This document shows positions 61,336 through 64,000 of a stretch of DNA of 64,000 bases, one piece after another (within the stretch, counting starts at the first letter, position 1; each line of letters opens with the position of its first letter). The notes beneath the pieces were generated by a model. The model worked only from the letters and a program-made list of their open reading frames with translations. It was not told where the DNA came from and did no database searches. The stretch comes from Saccharum officinarum (lineage: Eukaryota > Streptophyta > Magnoliopsida > Poales > Poaceae). The translations under genes were made by a program, and so were the position numbers. The stretch spans positions 36,315,335-36,379,334 of the forward strand of contig CM036191.1 of the NCBI GenBank assembly GCA_020631735.1. The letters run 5' to 3'.

Positions 61336-62988
61336 TAATGGGAACTGTAAAAAATAAGTAGAAATGTAACATTCTCATTTTCCTTTAATGTTTGATAGGT
61401 CGGCATGGGACAGTGATCCTGCGTGAGCTGCCAACTGTGTGTGCTGGAAGCCCAATGAAGGGGGGCGACAGATGAGGGGTGCGTGAGGCAGTGTGCGCAA
61501 GCGAGAGCAGGGCGAGGGCGACACTGGCAAGGAGGAAGAAGGATCACACGGTTCCCAACGATGTAAACCTTCTCCCGTAGTAATGCACGGGCATATTTCT
61601 ATATATATAATAATAAAGAGGCAAAATTTCAGGCTTTTTTTTTTCGTCCAGCCCATTCCATGTAGGCCCAACCGTCGGCCCACTCGCTCGTGTGCGCTCG
61701 CGTTCCGTCGCTACTAGCCCACTTGTTGCCTCACGCCCGCTCCCGTCCCTGGCTCACACCCCAGCCGGCGCAGCCCAGGCGACGATGGGAACAGCGGCGC
61801 TCGCCCAGGCGGCCAGGCCAGCGGCGCTCGCCCAGGTGGCAGCCGGTCGTGCTGCGCTCGAGGAGGCCTAGGCGAAGCATCTTAAGGAGGACGCTGTCGG
61901 TGACGCGGAGGTGCACGGTGACAAGCAGACCCTCGACGACAGTGTTGTAGTGTGTGTCGATCTCGGCGGCGGCGGCGGAGCCTCATGGCGCGGCGGCAGC
62001 AAGGCAGATCAAGGCGTTGCAGTGGCGACAACCTCCACCTTAGTTGGTCGTGGCAGCAACAGCAAGACGGCAGCCCAATCCCCTTGGTCGTAGCAACGGG
62101 TTTGTTTCTTCCCCAATCACCTATACTTAGTTTGTTTGCCAATCTCCTGCTATATAGTTCTTCCCAATCGTTAGCTGATGTGTCCGTTTCTTCCCCTGTC
62201 ACCTGCTATATAATTTCGTAGTGTGGCCAGAATATGCAAGCTTTTGACTCCTGGATAAGTAGATAGATAAAGTGGTCAGAATATGAATTGCAATCACCTG
62301 CTGAATAAGTTTCATTGCTAATTTCCCTGTAACTAAGTGCATGTCTATTTGCTCAAACTGTGCTGCAAGAAAAAATATAGCACCTACATTCTGTTATCAA
62401 TAAGCGCTCTCTGTTATGATCCTGACAGCACAAATCATGAACTACTGCTGTCATTTGATAATTTTCAGTTTACCAAACCAAGTGCTACCTTGTTTTTCAG
62501 ATTTTGAAAACAGAGAGCATGCATCTGTAATGGTTGTGTGAACTCACTTTGAATTATGTATCAACTATGTGGTTTCTATTAGGCATGATAGGCATTAAGC
62601 ATCTGATAGGTTTCTGTTAGGCATGATAACTGGACAAACTGCTAAAGTGTTTCAGAGAAGTAGAGCAGTCTTGAATTGTTCCTACTGAAAGCACTATGAC
62701 TTTGATGTTGCTTGGTAGTGTTCAGTTTCATATAAATAGGCAACTGAATTAGCACTATGTAACTTATGTGCACCATTTTGAAACTTAATGGCTTTGTGAA
62801 CTATTTTTTTGCAGGGATAAAGATTATGTGGCCATGAAGTGTTTCATGTGGTGTTCATATGCTGAACTAGATGTAAACCACTGAACCTTGAGAAAGTGGT
62901 GTTCATCTATATTGTGGTCACCAAATTGAGATGATTATCAACTGTTATGCTTCACCTGAACTGTACACTGTCTATAACAAATTGATGA

Positions 62989-63225
62989 ATGGACGACACC
63001 TACTGCTACGATCTTAAGGCGTTCATGTTGCTAGCCCCAGGGCTGGAGGAATTTATGGTCTCGAATCAGCCATATTTGAAGGTTTATTCTGGTGGAGACC
63101 TGCCGTGTGTGGCGAACCTCAAGATTGGCCTGTGGTCACATGGCTACTACGATTACGATGACATGAACACTAAGCTTTTACCTCATTCAGCGTTGCAGGT
63201 TCACCCGAAGTGCCTAGCTTGTTGA
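62989..63225 (+). pseudogene. F-box/LRR (FBD-type) gene fragment
   Basis: One frame reads LLAPGLEEFMVSNQPYLKVY, then SGGDLPCVANLKIGLWSHGY and DDMNTKLLP. This repeat-like Leu pattern is typical of the LRR region in grass F-box/FBD proteins. A possible acceptor (TTTTTTTGCAG) lies at 62815. There is no F-box and the frame ends at 63225, so it is an incomplete, probably captured exon. Confidence 0.45.
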
Positions 63226-63429
63226 GCGTCTTGAAATTCCACAGGTACGCGTATACATGCATGATAACATATGTCATGACAGTGGCCTACAAACTCATCC
63301 CAAACAAATAAAACACTACAAGGAACGAAGCAAATGTAAACCAGCCCGGCCATATGAATCTTTGTTTGATTTTGTCCTTTAGAGGGGGCGATCAGGTTCT
63401 TTGATGCCTCATCTGCCATATAGCTATAT

Positions 63430-63980
63430 GTCACATACTCATATTTGAACCATTGATCTACCCATAAGAAATAAAGATTTCTACCGCTAAACTGTGGATG
63501 TAATTTTGATTAGAAATTTTATTAAAAGCTGGATTAGCCGAAGGTTCAACGAATAAAAAATGTGAATCGAAATATTAAGTAGGTTTTTGTCTAATCCAAT
63601 TTAAATAAATGTATATCTGCAATTTCCTGATTAGGACTAGCATGTGAAAAATCTGAAGAGATCTTCCGTCATAATCATCAGAGGACAGATCAATCCTTGA
63701 CATGTTGGCAATAACTCCTTGCCGACTTTAATCATACATGAAATTACATATTTTTGTGGGTCCTGAAAGGTCACGAAACTCGATATTTAACTAAAGCAAC
63801 ACATGAATAGAATAAAAATAAAAGTTATTGTTTATTTACATCTAGATATTTATGTGCTCTGCAATAGGAGAAAAAATCTATCAAAATTATATTTTAATTT
63901 GATAGAGGCTTAGTATTGTCATATTGTCGCCGGCATTTACTTATATTATGGATGTCATGGTCATAACAAAATAAATTATA
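63430..63980 (+). repeat. Repeat shared by the two Helitron-like elements, copy 2
   Basis: Matches 60790-61335: 'tgtctaatccaatttaaataa', 'gagatcttccgtcataatca', 'atcaatccttgacatgttgg', 'ccgactttaatca'. Divergence is well above that of the A/B duplication. Confidence 0.65.
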
Positions 63981-64000
63981 GCCTTCAAGTTTTATAGAGT

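Larger units (their letters stand above)
58469..61597 (+). mobile_element. Helitron-like element 1
   Basis: Begins A|TCTATATATACC and then TAATAATAAAGAGG plus 'aaaatttcaggct', the same start as at 61598. It ends with CCCGTAGTAATGCACGGG (61574-61591), a short-stem hairpin that I associate with 3' ends of grass Helitrons, just before the next start. No target duplication is expected or seen. A 545-bp block near its 3' end recurs in element 2. It carries a DUF674-like fragment. No helicase is present. The final CTRR is not clean. Confidence 0.45.
61598..64000 (+). mobile_element. Helitron-like element 2, continues past window
   Basis: Begins TCTATATATATAATAATAAA and shares about 40 bp of 5' sequence with element 1. 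Its 63430-63980 block matches 60790-61335 of element 1 in order, so its 3' end should lie about 250 bp beyond the window. It carries an F-box/LRR-like fragment and a GC-rich segment at 61740-62090 of unknown origin. Confidence 0.45.

Noticed and set aside
1..64000. CRISPR arrays, operons, bacterial or organellar inserts
   Set aside because: No regularly spaced repeats, no bacterial gene layout and no plastid or mitochondrial genes recognised.

Overview
This is plant nuclear DNA from a grass, most likely a panicoid such as Sorghum or a close relative. The reasons are two multi-exon genes with GT-AG introns, Au-type SINEs, Tourist and Stowaway MITEs, CACTA elements with TTTGCCGAGTGCC subterminal repeats, and two 100-N assembly gaps. 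The species is inferred, not proven. Most of the window is transposon debris. Only two complete protein-coding genes can be supported, both on the minus strand.

Layout. 1-19591 holds a tandem segmental duplication: unit A (1-7437, possibly continuing left of the window) and unit B (10258-19591). They are about 98% identical where compared and are separated by a 2.8-kb spacer that contains an older, diverged third copy. The units differ by dated events: a 528-bp hAT-type MITE only in A, a 3.2-kb LTR-retrotransposon fragment bounded by 71-bp direct repeats only in B, and a replaced block. 20.4-23.5 kb and 28.9-31.6 kb are repeats, including two copies of a GCAACA/GAAACA-rich element and LINE remnants. 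23.6-28.25 kb is a complete 12-exon gene for a 456-aa protein that I assign to the senescence-associated SPA15-like chloroplast family. 32.5-35.3 kb holds a dead papain-type protease fragment and a truncated CACTA element with a transposase N-terminal domain. 36-41.6 kb is MITEs, a SINE, a frameshifted gene fragment, a gap and LTR-like sequence. 41.7-45.36 kb is a CACTA fragment between two 293-bp direct repeats.

45.87-48.86 kb is the most interesting gene: three exons that join into one 645-aa protein with an N-terminal von Willebrand factor A domain (intact MIDAS) and a C-terminal four-helix CASP-like membrane domain (CASP-type Arg in TM1 and Asp in TM3 present). Its second intron appears to be GC-AG. 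49-58 kb is MITEs, a second CACTA derivative with a long internal hairpin, AT microsatellites and otherwise unremarkable intergenic DNA. 58.47 kb to the window end looks like two head-to-tail Helitron-like elements of one family, each carrying a different host gene fragment (DUF674-like and F-box/LRR-like).

No operon-like or pathway relation between the two genes is visible. The window reads as two functional genes in a repeat-rich, recently rearranged chromosome arm.
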